Assembly (NCBI RefSeq): GCF_902460845.1
Contig: NZ_CABPVS010000003.1
Location: 320,353-384,352 of the forward strand
DNA length: 64,000 nt
DNA from: Campylobacter concisus
GTDB lineage: Bacteria; Campylobacterota; Campylobacteria; Campylobacterales; Campylobacteraceae
Reading direction: 5' to 3'
Shown one piece after another: positions 55,097 through 64,000 of this stretch; the stretch's first letter is position 1, and each line of letters starts with the position of its first letter. Below the pieces are notes generated by a model. The model was not told the origin of the DNA and searched no databases. It was given only the letters and a program-made list of their open reading frames with translations. Made by a program: the position numbers and the translations under genes.

Positions 55097-56303
55097 CAGC
55101 GCTCTCCAAAAATTCTCTCTCAAGTGCCACGACATCTTCAAAGTTCTCACGTCTTCTTATAAGTCTGTCTTTGCCATCAAGCACGCAAACTTCAGCGGCT
55201 CTGTTTCTTGTGTTGTAGTTTGAGCTCATGCTAAAACCATAAGCTCCAGCACCTTTTACAACGATAATATCGCCACTATCGCACTCTGGCAACTCTATAT
55301 CTTTTGCTAAAAAATCGCCACTTTCACAAACTGGACCAACCACATCGCATGGGCCTAAATTTTTATCCTTGCCACAAACAAAAATTTCATGATGAGCACC
55401 GTAAAGGCTTGGTCTAATAAGATCATTCATCGCGCCATCAGTGATGACAAATCTCTTTTTGCCGTTAAATTTTTCATATAAAACGCTTGCAACAAAGTAG
55501 CCAGCATTACCTACGATAAAGCGTCCTGGCTCGCATACGATAGTCACGTCTTGGCCTTTTAGCGCAGCTAAAATTCCTTGAGCATAGTCGTATAAATTTA
55601 TCTCTTTTTCATCGTTATAAATGATACCGAGTCCGCCGCCAACATCGAAAAATTTGATATCAATCTCAAGCGCTCTTAGCTCTCTTAAAAGCTCGCTAAC
55701 GATATTTGCAGCATCGATTATCGGGCTAAGTGATGTTAGCTGAGAGCCGATATGAAAATGTATGCCAGTTGGCTCAAGAGAGTTTGAAGCTTTAGCGTGG
55801 ATGTACATTCTTTTAGCTGTTTCAGCATCAACACCAAATTTATTTTCATTTAGTCCCGTTGAGATATATGGGTGAGTTTTTGCATCGACACCTGGATTTA
55901 CTCTAATGCTAATTCTTGCCTTTAAGTTTAGCCCTTTTGCGATCTCCTCAAGCCTTAAAAGTTCAGCAAAACTCTCAACATTTATGAGTAAAATTTCATT
56001 TTTTAAAGCCTCTTTTAACTCTTCATCGCTCTTGCCAACACCGCTAAAAATGATCTGATATCTCTTTGCGCCTGCTAAAAGTGCTCTTTTTACTTCGCCA
56101 ATGCTAACACAATCAAATCCAGCTCCAAGGTCGGCTAGAAATTTCAAAACACTTAGATTTGAGTTTGCTTTCACCGCATAACAAATGAGAGATTTTCTAG
56201 CAAAAAATGCATTTTTTAGTGCTTCGTAACGGTTTTTTATGTGGTTAAAATCATAAATGTAAAGTGGGGTTTTGTATCTACTTGCAAGCTCTTTAAAATC
56301 CAT
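55080..56303 (-). CDS. lysA: Diaminopimelate decarboxylase
   Basis: Last step of lysine synthesis, PLP-dependent alanine-racemase fold. The PLP lysine is in SLICYAVKANSNL, with FDCVSIGEVKRAL, GIHFHIGSQL, DVGGGLGI, VCEPGRFIVGNAGYF and the C-terminal CESGDFLAKD and GAGAYGFSMSSNYNTR. Length 407, complete. It is followed by pheA with overlap; the 55 nt gap to the LptG gene upstream leaves room for a promoter. Confidence 0.94.
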   Translation of the reverse strand: MDFKELASRYKTPLYIYDFNHIKNRYEALKNAFFARKSLICYAVKANSNLSVLKFLADLGAGFDCVSIGEVKRALLAGAKRYQIIFSGVGKSDEELKEALKNEILLINVESFAELLRLEEIAKGLNLKARISIRVNPGVDAKTHPYISTGLNENKFGVDAETAKRMYIHAKASNSLEPTGIHFHIGSQLTSLSPIIDAANIVSELLRELRALEIDIKFFDVGGGLGIIYNDEKEINLYDYAQGILAALKGQDVTIVCEPGRFIVGNAGYFVASVLYEKFNGKKRFVITDGAMNDLIRPSLYGAHHEIFVCGKDKNLGPCDVVGPVCESGDFLAKDIELPECDSGDIIVVKGAGAYGFSMSSNYNTRNRAAEVCVLDGKDRLIRRRENFEDVVALEREFLESADARAK

Positions 56304-56358
56304 AAAATAGCCTTTATTAAAATAGCTTGATTTTACAAAAAGCTTACCAAAATTTGGC

Positions 56359-57423
56359 TTAACGATGCGATTTTATGAGATAAATGGCGTATGCAAAAAG
56401 TAAAATAACTGGCAAAACTATGCCAATCTCTGGCAAGATTACGGAAGTTTGTGCAAATTTTGCAAGAATAAAGAGCAACCCCCAAACGACAAGAGTTATC
56501 ACAACAAAAATAAAAGTCGAAAATGCAAGATTAAAAAACCTACCAGTTACAGGCAAATGATAGTAAAAAATGAGCAACAAAAATGGTGCAAAAAATGGTG
56601 CGATAGCAAGGTTGTAAAAAGCTGTTTTTGCGCTATCAAGGCCGATGCCTTCATTCTTAAATGTCTTTATAAAATTTATCGCATCTGGGATATTAAATTT
56701 TGAGTTTTCAACACTAGCAGCGCTTTCAATACTCTTTGGCTTAAAGCCTTTTAATGCATCTAAGCTATCACTTTGTATTTTATTAAAACCAGCTTCACCA
56801 AGCTCTAAAATTTGCGGCAAAAGAGTTTGATTAACATCTTTTAAAATCCACTCATTGTCTTTAAAATTAGCATGATTTGCAAATGTAGTTGAGAGTAAAT
56901 TTGTGCCATTTATCTCAAAAATTCTAACATCATTTGCTATTTGATTAACAGAATTTAGCTCCTTTATGTAGATAAATTTGCCTTCAAATTTTAAAAATGA
57001 ATCATTTGTGCTTTTTGAAAAAGCCGTATTTTTAGCGATACTTTTTTGATAGTCGTGTGCATAGGCAAATGGAGTAAAATTTAAGCCGACATAAAAAATA
57101 GTTACAAAAAGTGCAATAAAAAATGGTGGAAAAATTAAGTTATTTTTACTAATGCCAAGCGCATAAAAACTGATTAGCTCATTAGATCTGACCATATTTA
57201 CATGTAAAATAATGAGTGCGAAAATGAGCGAAAGTGGCAAAACGTAACCAATAGCGCTAAGCGATGTAAGCCCAACATAAAGGAGCTGAAGGTTTGCAGA
57301 TGGCGGCAGATCTTTTAAATTTGTAAGTAGATCGATACCAACATAAAATAGTTCAAGCGCTAAAAATACGATAAGAAAAGATTTTATATAGACCCAGCCA
57401 ACGTATCTGGCATATAGTTTCAT
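56359..57423 (-). CDS. lptG: LptF/LptG-family LPS export permease
   Basis: Inner-membrane permease of the LPS transport ABC complex. The 354-residue protein has one N-terminal helix, two more around 60-115, a periplasmic jellyroll of about 150 residues and three C-terminal helices, which is the YjgP/YjgQ layout. RYVGWVYIKSFLIVFLALEL and RSNELISFYALGISKN are family-typical. LptG rather than LptF is chosen from the conserved position before pth in Campylobacter; this choice is tentative. Overlaps pth by 4 nt. Confidence 0.78.
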   Translation of the reverse strand: MKLYARYVGWVYIKSFLIVFLALELFYVGIDLLTNLKDLPPSANLQLLYVGLTSLSAIGYVLPLSLIFALIILHVNMVRSNELISFYALGISKNNLIFPPFFIALFVTIFYVGLNFTPFAYAHDYQKSIAKNTAFSKSTNDSFLKFEGKFIYIKELNSVNQIANDVRIFEINGTNLLSTTFANHANFKDNEWILKDVNQTLLPQILELGEAGFNKIQSDSLDALKGFKPKSIESAASVENSKFNIPDAINFIKTFKNEGIGLDSAKTAFYNLAIAPFFAPFLLLIFYYHLPVTGRFFNLAFSTFIFVVITLVVWGLLFILAKFAQTSVILPEIGIVLPVILLFAYAIYLIKSHR

Positions 57424-57968
57424 TTGATAAGACCTTTTTTTACCGTAAATTTTTGTGAAATTTCATTGATATCGCTCTTTAATAGCTCGCAAACTGCATT
57501 TTTTGTATAGGCTAGAATTTCATCTAAAGCCTTTTTCTCCTCGTCGCTAAACTCGCCAAGGACGAAATTTTTAGCATCGCCCTCATGCCCTATGCCAACA
57601 CGCACCCTTTCGTAGTCGTTGCCGATTAGTCCGTCGATTGATTTTATGCCGTTGTGCCCGCCGCTACTGCCGCCTTTTTTAAATTTAACAGCGCCAAAAC
57701 TAAGATCAAGATCGTCGTGGATGACAATGATCCTATCTGGCTTATAAAAGTCTTTTACCGCCTTAACACTTTGACCTGAAAGGTTCATAAAGGTCGTTGG
57801 TTTTAGCAAGATAATGTCGTTAAATTTAAAAACTTCGCCTTGAAATTTAGCTGAGCTAACATCTTTAAAATTTGAGTCTTTTAGGAGGTCTATAAGAATA
57901 AAGCCTATGTTGTGTCTAGTGTTTTCGTATTTGGGACCAGGATTCCCCAGCCCCGCTATTAGTGTCAC
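57420..57968 (-). CDS. pth: Peptidyl-tRNA hydrolase
   Basis: Frees tRNA from stalled peptidyl-tRNA. GLGNPGPKYENTRHNIGF carries the Asn and catalytic His, and KPTTFMNLSGQSV and VIHDDLDLSFG carry the remaining active-site residues. At 182 residues it is normal. It lies 11 nt after rplY, the usual L25-pth pair. Confidence 0.95.
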   Translation of the reverse strand: MTLIAGLGNPGPKYENTRHNIGFILIDLLKDSNFKDVSSAKFQGEVFKFNDIILLKPTTFMNLSGQSVKAVKDFYKPDRIIVIHDDLDLSFGAVKFKKGGSSGGHNGIKSIDGLIGNDYERVRVGIGHEGDAKNFVLGEFSDEEKKALDEILAYTKNAVCELLKSDINEISQKFTVKKGLIK

Positions 57969-57979
57969 AAAAGCCCTTT

Positions 57980-58516
57980 TTATTTAGCTTTAATAACTCC
58001 AAGTACCGCAACACGGTCAGCGTCAATAATAGTAACGCCTTTAGGAGCTGTGATATCACGAACCAAGATCGTATCATCAATGTCAAGTTTGCTTACATCA
58101 ACATCAAATGAATTTGGTAAATTTTCAGCTGTGCATTTTACACAAAGACGTCTTTTTGACTGTATCAAAACACCCTTATTTTTAAGACCAATAGGTGTTC
58201 CAACTGGCTTAACTGGGATCATATATTTTGATAAAACGCCTGGAAGTGCTACTTTTAGATCTACGTGTTTAAGATCGCTTGTAACAACATCTCTTTGGTA
58301 ATCAACAATAACGACATTATAAACTTTTCCGCCTACTTTTACATCAAAAGCAAGGCTCTCTTTTTTGCGCGCTTCTTTAATAAAGTCATTTACTTTAAAA
58401 GCAGCTGCAACATTCTCTAATCCCTTGCCATAAATGTTGGCGATTAGATAACCATCTCTTCTCAAAGCCTTCGCAGACTTCTTACCGATACTCTCTCTAA
58501 CGATACCCTCTAACAT
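57980..58516 (-). CDS. rplY: 50S ribosomal protein L25/general stress protein Ctc
   Basis: 5S rRNA-binding protein of the CTC form with two domains: the N-terminal L25 domain ([21 protein letters not shown]) and a C-terminal beta domain (about 95-178: [16 protein letters not shown] in variant form, [10 protein letters not shown]-like [12 protein letters not shown]). Length 178. AAAGGA precedes the ATG. The 119 nt between tal and rplY hold an AT-rich promoter-like leader (TAGATAAAAT near 58543-58553). Confidence 0.92.
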   Translation of the reverse strand: MLEGIVRESIGKKSAKALRRDGYLIANIYGKGLENVAAAFKVNDFIKEARKKESLAFDVKVGGKVYNVVIVDYQRDVVTSDLKHVDLKVALPGVLSKYMIPVKPVGTPIGLKNKGVLIQSKRRLCVKCTAENLPNSFDVDVSKLDIDDTILVRDITAPKGVTIIDADRVAVLGVIKAK

Positions 58517-58635
58517 CGTTTTCCTTTCATAAAAAAATAGGTGCTGATTTTATCTAATGCTTTATAAATTTCACATAAAGCTTGTTTAAGAATGATCACT
58601 TTTGCTGTTTGTGTATTAGCTTGGACTTTTTTTGT

Positions 58636-59628
58636 CTAAAGTGATTTCATAATATCATCAAATGCTGACACAAACTGCTTTAAACCGTCGCTTAATAAAT
58701 CTTTATAAACGACATTTATATCTATCTCATTATTTTTTATAATCTGGAAAAAGCTTGAGATATTTTCTTTACTAGGCACATTTTTTGCCTCTACTTTTTC
58801 TTTTATAAATTCTTTTATCGTCTCTATTGGTGCTGTATTTATAGAATTTTTATACATTAGCTCTCTAACGTAATAATCCCCTCTTAAACCACCGCCTTTT
58901 ACACCTGTGCTTGCAAAAAGCGTTCTTACATTTTCTAGTCCAAAATCTTCGATCAGATGATATATATTTGCAGCATTCATTATGCCGATTTGCCCCGTTG
59001 GCAAGCTCTTTGCAGCCATAACTTCATCAAGCTTTCTATCAAATCTACTTACAAAAACACTTATCACACCTTTTGGCATAGTAGTATCCATAAAGCGACT
59101 TGCATAAGCCTTACTGCCTTCTTTAAAAGCTTCAAGGCAGTTTTTAGCCTGATCTGGTGAGAATATAAGCGTAGCATTTACACTAATTCCCCTTGCCATA
59201 AGTGCACTCATTGCCTCATAGCCCTCTTTTGTGGCTGGAATTTTTATCATGACATTTGGCATTGAAATTAAACTGTGAAGCCTCATGCCTTCTTCTATTG
59301 TAGCAGCTGTATCTTCGCATAAATTTGGATCAACCTCAATACTTACAAAGCCATCATCTCCGTTTGCATAGTGCTTTAGCATCTTACATGCAGCGATCTT
59401 TATATCTTGTGTCGCTAAAATTTCATAAAGATCTTTTGGATGACGTTTATTGCTACTTTCTATAATCTTTTTGTAAGCTGGCGAAGTAAATGCTGTTTTA
59501 AAAATAGCTGGATTGCTTGTTGCTCCGTTTATAACACCATTTTCTAGCATGGTACTAAATTCATTTTGTACAAAATCTCTTTCTATAAAGTCACACCAAA
59601 GAGAAAATTTAGCTTCATTATCGTACAT
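58636..59628 (-). CDS. tal: Transaldolase
   Basis: Transfers dihydroxyacetone units in the non-oxidative pentose phosphate pathway. Signatures are NGVINGATSNPAIFKTA, VMIKIPATKEGYEAM (Schiff-base lysine region), SVNATLIFSPDQAKNCLEAF and SRFDRKLDE. At 330 residues it belongs to the longer Campylobacter/actinobacterial-type transaldolases. It lies three bases after serB on the same strand. Confidence 0.9.
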   Translation of the reverse strand: MYDNEAKFSLWCDFIERDFVQNEFSTMLENGVINGATSNPAIFKTAFTSPAYKKIIESSNKRHPKDLYEILATQDIKIAACKMLKHYANGDDGFVSIEVDPNLCEDTAATIEEGMRLHSLISMPNVMIKIPATKEGYEAMSALMARGISVNATLIFSPDQAKNCLEAFKEGSKAYASRFMDTTMPKGVISVFVSRFDRKLDEVMAAKSLPTGQIGIMNAANIYHLIEDFGLENVRTLFASTGVKGGGLRGDYYVRELMYKNSINTAPIETIKEFIKEKVEAKNVPSKENISSFFQIIKNNEIDINVVYKDLLSDGLKQFVSAFDDIMKSL

Positions 59629-59631
59629 TTT

Positions 59632-60258
59632 TTACCTTATAAATTTTAAAATTTCACGCAAATCTTTGATATCTACGCAATGTGTCGCCTCTTTTTTTAA
59701 AATTTCTTTTGCGCAAAAGGCGATCTTTATATCACATTTTCTAAACATCGACACGTCGTTAGCTCCGTCACCAACGCACATAATCTCACTTTTTTCTAAA
59801 TTTAATAGCCCTTTTAAGCGATCTATCATCTCACCTTTTGAGCTACCAAACATCATTTCTCCACCAACTTCACCAGTCAAAACTCCATCTTTATGATGCA
59901 AAATATTTGCGAAATTTGCATCAAATTTAAGTTTCTCTTGCATGACGTCAGTTGCTATGTGAAATCCGCCACTAAAAACCACGATCTTGATACCTTTTTG
60001 CTTTAAAGTACCGATTAACTCGCTGGCTCCTGGCATGATGGGTAAATTTTTACAAATTTCATTTGCCTTTGAAAGTGGCATGCCTTTTAAAAATTTTACC
60101 CTTTTAGTAAGGCTTTCAAAAAAATCAAGTTCGCCGTTCATCGAACGTTTTGTTATGCTGGCTACCTCATCGCTGGCATTGTTGACAGCGGCGAGAATGT
60201 CTATCGTCTCGCCGTCCATTATCGTAGAATCAAAATCAAAAACACAAAGTTTTATCAA
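59632..60258 (-). CDS. serB: Phosphoserine phosphatase
   Basis: HAD hydrolase that finishes serine synthesis. CVFDFDSTIMDGETI has the DxDxT nucleophile, VVFSGGFHIATDVM the Ser motif, and CVGDGANDVSMFRK the acidic Mg site; KRSMNGELDFFESL is the cap region typical of SerB. At 208 residues it lacks the extra N-terminal ACT-like region of E. coli SerB, as in other epsilonproteobacteria. It lies 8 nt after cheW. Confidence 0.93.
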   Translation of the reverse strand: MIKLCVFDFDSTIMDGETIDILAAVNNASDEVASITKRSMNGELDFFESLTKRVKFLKGMPLSKANEICKNLPIMPGASELIGTLKQKGIKIVVFSGGFHIATDVMQEKLKFDANFANILHHKDGVLTGEVGGEMMFGSSKGEMIDRLKGLLNLEKSEIMCVGDGANDVSMFRKCDIKIAFCAKEILKKEATHCVDIKDLREILKFIR

Positions 60259-60266
60259 GATGAGTC

Positions 60267-60764
60267 CTAAAAATCACGTTTTAAAAGGCTTTCAACCTTT
60301 AAAATAGTAAGGATATTTTGATCACGTTTACCAATGCCATAGATCATGCCTTTGTCTTTTACTAAAGTCTCTGGTGGCGGATCAATCCTATTACGGTCTA
60401 TTCTGATGGCCTCAGTCAAGCGGTCTATCACAAAGCCAGCGATATTATCCGCATCTTTCATAACGATATATCTTGTGCTTGGGCTTTGTTTTGTGACATT
60501 TAGTGAAAAACGCTTACGCAAATCAATAAGCGGAATAACATTTCCGCGTAGGTTAAACACGCCAAGAACATAATCAGGCACACTAGGAACACGTGTATAT
60601 TCAATAGGTTTGATTATCTCTTGGATATTTAAAATAGGTATCGCGTACTCTTCCTCACCGACAACAAATCCTACTAGCTGAACTATATCCTCATTATTTT
60701 TTAACTCAGGACCATTCATTTGCTGTTTTTGTTTGCTTAAAACTTGATTTAGTTTATTGTTCAT
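60267..60764 (-). CDS. cheW: Chemotaxis coupling protein CheW
   Basis: Links receptors to CheA. A CheW SH3-like double barrel spans about residues 28-160: QLVGFVVGEEEYAIPILNIQEII, PSVPDYVLGVFNLRGNVIPLIDL with the key Arg, and GFVIDRLTEAIRI. A polar N-terminal tail of about 25 residues (Q- and K-rich) comes first. Length 165. It follows cheA by 9 nt. Confidence 0.94.
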   Translation of the reverse strand: MNNKLNQVLSKQKQQMNGPELKNNEDIVQLVGFVVGEEEYAIPILNIQEIIKPIEYTRVPSVPDYVLGVFNLRGNVIPLIDLRKRFSLNVTKQSPSTRYIVMKDADNIAGFVIDRLTEAIRIDRNRIDPPPETLVKDKGMIYGIGKRDQNILTILKVESLLKRDF

Positions 60765-60773
60765 CCCTTACCC

Positions 60774-63128
60774 CTAAGCTAATTTTATATTCTTTCTAAC
60801 GACATTTTCTAAGTACTCGGCTGAATATGGTTTTGTAATATACTCAGTCATTCCAACTTCTACACCACGCAATCTATCTGTTTTTGACGTCCTTGATGTA
60901 ACAGCAATAAGTGGTAAATTTCTATACTTAGAGTATTTTCTAATTTCGCCAGCTAGTGTATATCCATCCATTCTTGGCATCTCAATATCTATCAAAATCG
61001 CATCAAAGGAGTGTTCTCCAGATTTTACGATATTTAATGCCTCAACACCGTTTGTGGCTTCTATTATCGTTACCCCAGTTGGTTCAAGTGCTTTTTGCAT
61101 GATAGTTCTATCCATTTTTGAGTCATCAACTATCAAGACTTTATAATCACTTGGTTTTTCCTTTGCTTTTGTGCTATCTTCTATTTCGGCTCTAATGTCT
61201 ACCTTGATATCTTTTGCCATCTCCATCATAGCACCAACATCTATAATCAATGTCACACGGCCATCACCTCTAATAGTCGCACCGGCAATACCTGGGATAT
61301 TTTGTAAATAATCACCCATTGATTTAATAACAATCTCTTCTTGTCCAACCAAAGTATCGACGATAATACCTAGTTTTGCTTCAGCAACACCGATTATTAC
61401 GACATAAGTTTGATCTCCACCATCAAATGCTTTTTCTACACCAAATACATCAGAGAGTCTAACAAGAGATAAGACTTCATCTCTTAGTCTTAGTACATTT
61501 TTGCCATCGATCGTGTAGATATCATCAATCGGCACGCGAACAGTTTCAAGAACGCTAGCAAGTGGAATAGCATAAAATTCTTCTTGAGTTCCAACAAGTA
61601 GCGACTGAATAATCGCAAGTGTGAGTGGAATTTTAAGCTTCATAACTGTGCCTTTTCCAACTTCACTTTCAATATCAATGATACCGTTTAGTTTTTCGAT
61701 ATTTGTCTTAACAACGTCCATACCAACACCACGACCAGATACGTTTGTAACTTTTGCCGCAGTTGAAAATCCTGGTCTAAAAATAAGTCCAAATGCCTCT
61801 TTTTCACTCATCGCATCAGCTTCGCGTTCAGTGATAATGCCTTTTTCTATCGATTTAGATTTAAGCATGTCAGCATCTAAACCCTTACCATCATCAACTA
61901 TCTCAACAACGATGTGATTACCTTCATTGTAAGCTTTTAGCTGAACAAGACCTTTTTCTGGCTTGCCTGCAACCTTTCTTGTCTCAGGATCCTCGATACC
62001 ATGATCGCATGAATTTCTGATGATGTGAACTAGTGGATCGCCGATCTCTTCTACGATTGACTTATCAAGCTCAGTCTCTTCACCTGAAATTTCAAGATCG
62101 ATTTGCTTACCAAGGTCGCGGCTAAGATCGCGTATCATACGTGGGAATTTATTAAAGACTTTTGCTATTGGAAGCATTCTTGTCTTCATAACGGCAAGCT
62201 GAATGTCAGTCGTAACTAGACTTAGGCTTGAGACTACTTGATTTAACTCTTCAAGGAATTTCTCACCCTCATATCTCTCTTCCACGTCATCATAAATTTT
62301 TAATAAGCGGTTTTTACCAAGAACAAGCTCACCGATTAGGTTCATCAAATGATCAAGTCTTTTTACTTCAACGCGTATAGTTTGTTCCTGCGCTACTGCA
62401 CCACTACTTGCTGCTGGGACCTTTTTATCTCCCTCTTTTTCTTTACTCTCTGCTTTTGCAGCTGGAGCTGAAGTACTACTTGCAGCCGGGGCTATCTCGC
62501 TAGGAGATTTTGGGGCTATACCTTTTGAAGCACGCCTTGCTTGATCCTCAGCCTTTCTAACCTTTAAGAGTCTTTCTATCTCTGCTTCGACTTCTGAATC
62601 ACTTAGCTTTGAAAGCTCAGCATCACTTATCTCTGGTGCCTCTTCGGCAGGCGTGGCCGGCTCTGGCTCTTTTGCCGGCTCTGGTGTTGGCTCAGATACT
62701 GGCGTGGCAGGAGCTTCAGGAACTGCTGCTGGAGCCTCACCTTCAGAAATTTGAGTAAGTCTTGCGCAAATATTTTTAATATCAATGCCAGCAGCCGTAT
62801 CATTTCCATGATCTCTAATGCTACTTAACAAGCCTTTCATCATATCGACTGACTCAAGAACTACGTCCATAATGTCTGGAGTGATTTTTAGCTCGCCTTT
62901 TCTAGCTTTATTTAAAACATCCTCCATATGGTGAGTAAGCTCTGTTAAAACATCAAAATTTAAAAAGCTTGAGCTACCTTTTACTGTGTGAGCAACACGG
63001 AAAATTCTATTTAATAATTCCAAATCTTCAGGGTTTGACTCAAGTTCAACAAGGTCGTGATCTATCTGCTCAATAAGTTCGAAAGCCTCTATTAAAAAGT
63101 CTTCCATTATTTCTTTCATATCATCCAT
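60774..63128 (-). CDS. cheA: Chemotaxis histidine kinase CheA with C-terminal receiver domain
   Basis: Kinase of the chemotaxis array. P1 HPt has His47 in RVAHTVKGSSSFLNF; a Pro/Glu/Ala-rich linker runs about 135-170; the dimerisation and ATPase domains follow (RLDHLMNLIGELVLGKNRLL, HIIRNSCDHGIEDPE, DDGKGLDADML, VSGRGVGMDVVKTNIEKL), then the CheW-like P5. A receiver domain ends the protein (VLIVDDSKMDRT, phospho-Asp in ILIDIEMPRMDGY, ITKPYS). The CheA-REC fusion is usual in Campylobacter. Length 784. It lies between cheV and cheW. Confidence 0.95.
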   Translation of the reverse strand: MDDMKEIMEDFLIEAFELIEQIDHDLVELESNPEDLELLNRIFRVAHTVKGSSSFLNFDVLTELTHHMEDVLNKARKGELKITPDIMDVVLESVDMMKGLLSSIRDHGNDTAAGIDIKNICARLTQISEGEAPAAVPEAPATPVSEPTPEPAKEPEPATPAEEAPEISDAELSKLSDSEVEAEIERLLKVRKAEDQARRASKGIAPKSPSEIAPAASSTSAPAAKAESKEKEGDKKVPAASSGAVAQEQTIRVEVKRLDHLMNLIGELVLGKNRLLKIYDDVEERYEGEKFLEELNQVVSSLSLVTTDIQLAVMKTRMLPIAKVFNKFPRMIRDLSRDLGKQIDLEISGEETELDKSIVEEIGDPLVHIIRNSCDHGIEDPETRKVAGKPEKGLVQLKAYNEGNHIVVEIVDDGKGLDADMLKSKSIEKGIITEREADAMSEKEAFGLIFRPGFSTAAKVTNVSGRGVGMDVVKTNIEKLNGIIDIESEVGKGTVMKLKIPLTLAIIQSLLVGTQEEFYAIPLASVLETVRVPIDDIYTIDGKNVLRLRDEVLSLVRLSDVFGVEKAFDGGDQTYVVIIGVAEAKLGIIVDTLVGQEEIVIKSMGDYLQNIPGIAGATIRGDGRVTLIIDVGAMMEMAKDIKVDIRAEIEDSTKAKEKPSDYKVLIVDDSKMDRTIMQKALEPTGVTIIEATNGVEALNIVKSGEHSFDAILIDIEMPRMDGYTLAGEIRKYSKYRNLPLIAVTSRTSKTDRLRGVEVGMTEYITKPYSAEYLENVVRKNIKLA

Positions 63129-63136
63129 GTTTCACC

Positions 63137-64000
63137 TCATTTTGCAGATTTAGAATGTGCTTCAATAACTTTTAGCACTTCTTGATAAAATATGCTTGCA
63201 TCAAATTTTGTAAGATACGCCGCACCACCAGCTTCTTTGCTCTTGATTTCACTAAAATCATTACTCAATGAGGAGTTAAATACTATTGGTACTTCTTTAA
63301 ATCTTTCATCGTTTTTAAGAGTTGAAGCAAAGCGGTAGCCATCCATCTGTGGCATTTCGATATCACTTAAGATAACTCTAAGCTCTCTTGATAGGTTATC
63401 TCCGTATCTTTGATAAAGCTCTTCCATTCTCTCCAAGCCCTCAACGCCGTTTTTAGCCTCAACCACGCTAAGTCCCATCTTCTCAAGTGCATCTTTTACT
63501 AGTTTTCTAGCGGTCGAGCTATCATCTAAAACCAAAGCAGCACCTTTTAACTTTTGATCGTCTGTTACATCAAATTCGATCTTTGGTGAGTAAATTCCAA
63601 GCTCTTCTACTATGCTTTCAAGATCAAGGATAAGTAAAACTTCATCATTTTCTATTCTTGTCACGCCTGTTATTTTGCCTTTGTCTAAAGCGCCAGAACC
63701 TGAAGCAAAATTTGCTGGCTCAATATCTTTCCAGCTTATGCGCCTGATCCTTTTTGCCTCATGGACGATAAAACCGATCAAAATACCACTAAACTCAGCA
63801 ATAATAACACGTGGCTTTATAACTACGCCTTCAGTTGGCTCGATAATATTCATCCATCTTGCCAAATTTATGACAGGGATCACCACGCCCCTTAAATCAA
63901 AAATTCCCTCGATATACTCGGGAACGCCAGGAAGCTCTGTAAGATTTGGCATCTTAATGATCTCCCGCACCTTTGCGACATTGACTCCGTATATTCCTTC
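63137..64000 (-). CDS. cheV: Chemotaxis protein CheV, 5' end beyond the window
   Basis: The frame stays open to the window edge (upstream codons read GIYGVNVAKVREIIKMPNLT), so the start is outside. The CheW-like domain is present (FDLRGVVIPVINLARWM, GFIVHEAKRIRRISWKD), followed by a receiver domain with LVLDDSSTARKL and the phospho-Asp in VILSDIEMPQMDGYRF. CheV is thought to act as a coupling protein tuned by phosphorylation from CheA. Order cheV-cheA-cheW as in C. jejuni. Confidence 0.93.
   Translation of the reverse strand, partial: EGIYGVNVAKVREIIKMPNLTELPGVPEYIEGIFDLRGVVIPVINLARWMNIIEPTEGVVIKPRVIIAEFSGILIGFIVHEAKRIRRISWKDIEPANFASGSGALDKGKITGVTRIENDEVLLILDLESIVEELGIYSPKIEFDVTDDQKLKGAALVLDDSSTARKLVKDALEKMGLSVVEAKNGVEGLERMEELYQRYGDNLSRELRVILSDIEMPQMDGYRFASTLKNDERFKEVPIVFNSSLSNDFSEIKSKEAGGAAYLTKFDASIFYQEVLKVIEAHSKSAK

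Noticed and set aside
55097-55150. Longer pheA start
   Set aside because: The extension lies inside lysA; ATG 55096 has a good ribosome site and gives the usual chorismate mutase N terminus.
1-64000. CRISPR arrays, rRNA, tRNA genes, intact IS elements
   Set aside because: No regularly spaced short repeats, cloverleaf genes, rRNA segments or transposase genes were recognised by reading; a dedicated scan was not possible.

Overview
The window looks like the chromosome of a Campylobacter from the C. concisus/curvus/showae group. The evidence is the AT-rich base composition, the constant use of AAATTT-rich codons and spacers, and gene orders I know from Campylobacter: cheV-cheA-cheW-serB-tal, rplY-pth-lptG-lysA-pheA-hisC-fliF-fliG-fliH-dxs-perR, and ubiE-xseA-serC. 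The species is inferred from general knowledge, not from a search. Almost every gene is core housekeeping. I see no rRNA, tRNA, CRISPR array or intact insertion sequence.

Layout. Positions 1-4.9 kb, minus strand: an envelope and division cluster (envC-like, ftsX, ftsE), trmB, a frameshifted fibronectin-type-III lipoprotein and an rluD-type pseudouridine synthase, with rodA leaving divergently. 6.1-10.1 kb: an operon in which thiD and thiE are flanked by two paralogous class V aminotransferase/cysteine-desulfurase-like genes. 10.2-12.7 kb, plus strand: a nuclease-like DUF234 gene, the flagellar sensor kinase flgS and an isochorismatase-like gene. 12.7-17 kb: a hypothetical gene and dnaE, then 640 bp of non-coding DNA with two related hairpin-bearing repeats. 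17.6-28 kb, minus strand: usp, pnp, a phosphoribosyltransferase, lptD, an RDD protein, purD, a 6S RNA gene just upstream of purD, hemD, an MFS exporter and a cupin gene.

28.1-29.7 kb is the one clearly accessory stretch. It lies at the 3' end of guaA, a known integration site for genomic islands. It is bounded by a repeat of the last guaA codons and holds a broken GNAT acetyltransferase, a pyrimidine-dimer-glycosylase-like gene and a DUF1722/YbgA-like gene. I read it as the remnant of an island of Firmicutes type that carries a possible UV-damage module.

29.7-41 kb: guaA, nhaD, a small lipoprotein overlapping head-to-head with a hypothetical gene, then uvrC followed by two translationally coupled genes that look like a decayed phosphorelay (PAS plus HPt-like protein, hybrid-kinase-like protein) with phospho-acceptor and catalytic residues missing; then trpE and a TauE-type permease. 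41-64 kb, all minus strand: a methyltransferase, serC, xseA, ubiE, a CYTH-CHAD protein, perR, dxs, the flagellar base genes fliH/fliG/fliF, hisC, pheA, lysA, lptG, pth, rplY, tal, serB, and the chemotaxis genes cheW, cheA and cheV, the last cut by the window end.

Genes are tightly packed, with many 4-20 nt overlaps and probable translational coupling. Motility and chemotaxis (flgS, fliF/G/H, cheA/W/V) and envelope building (ftsEX, rodA, lptD, lptG) are the two best represented themes.
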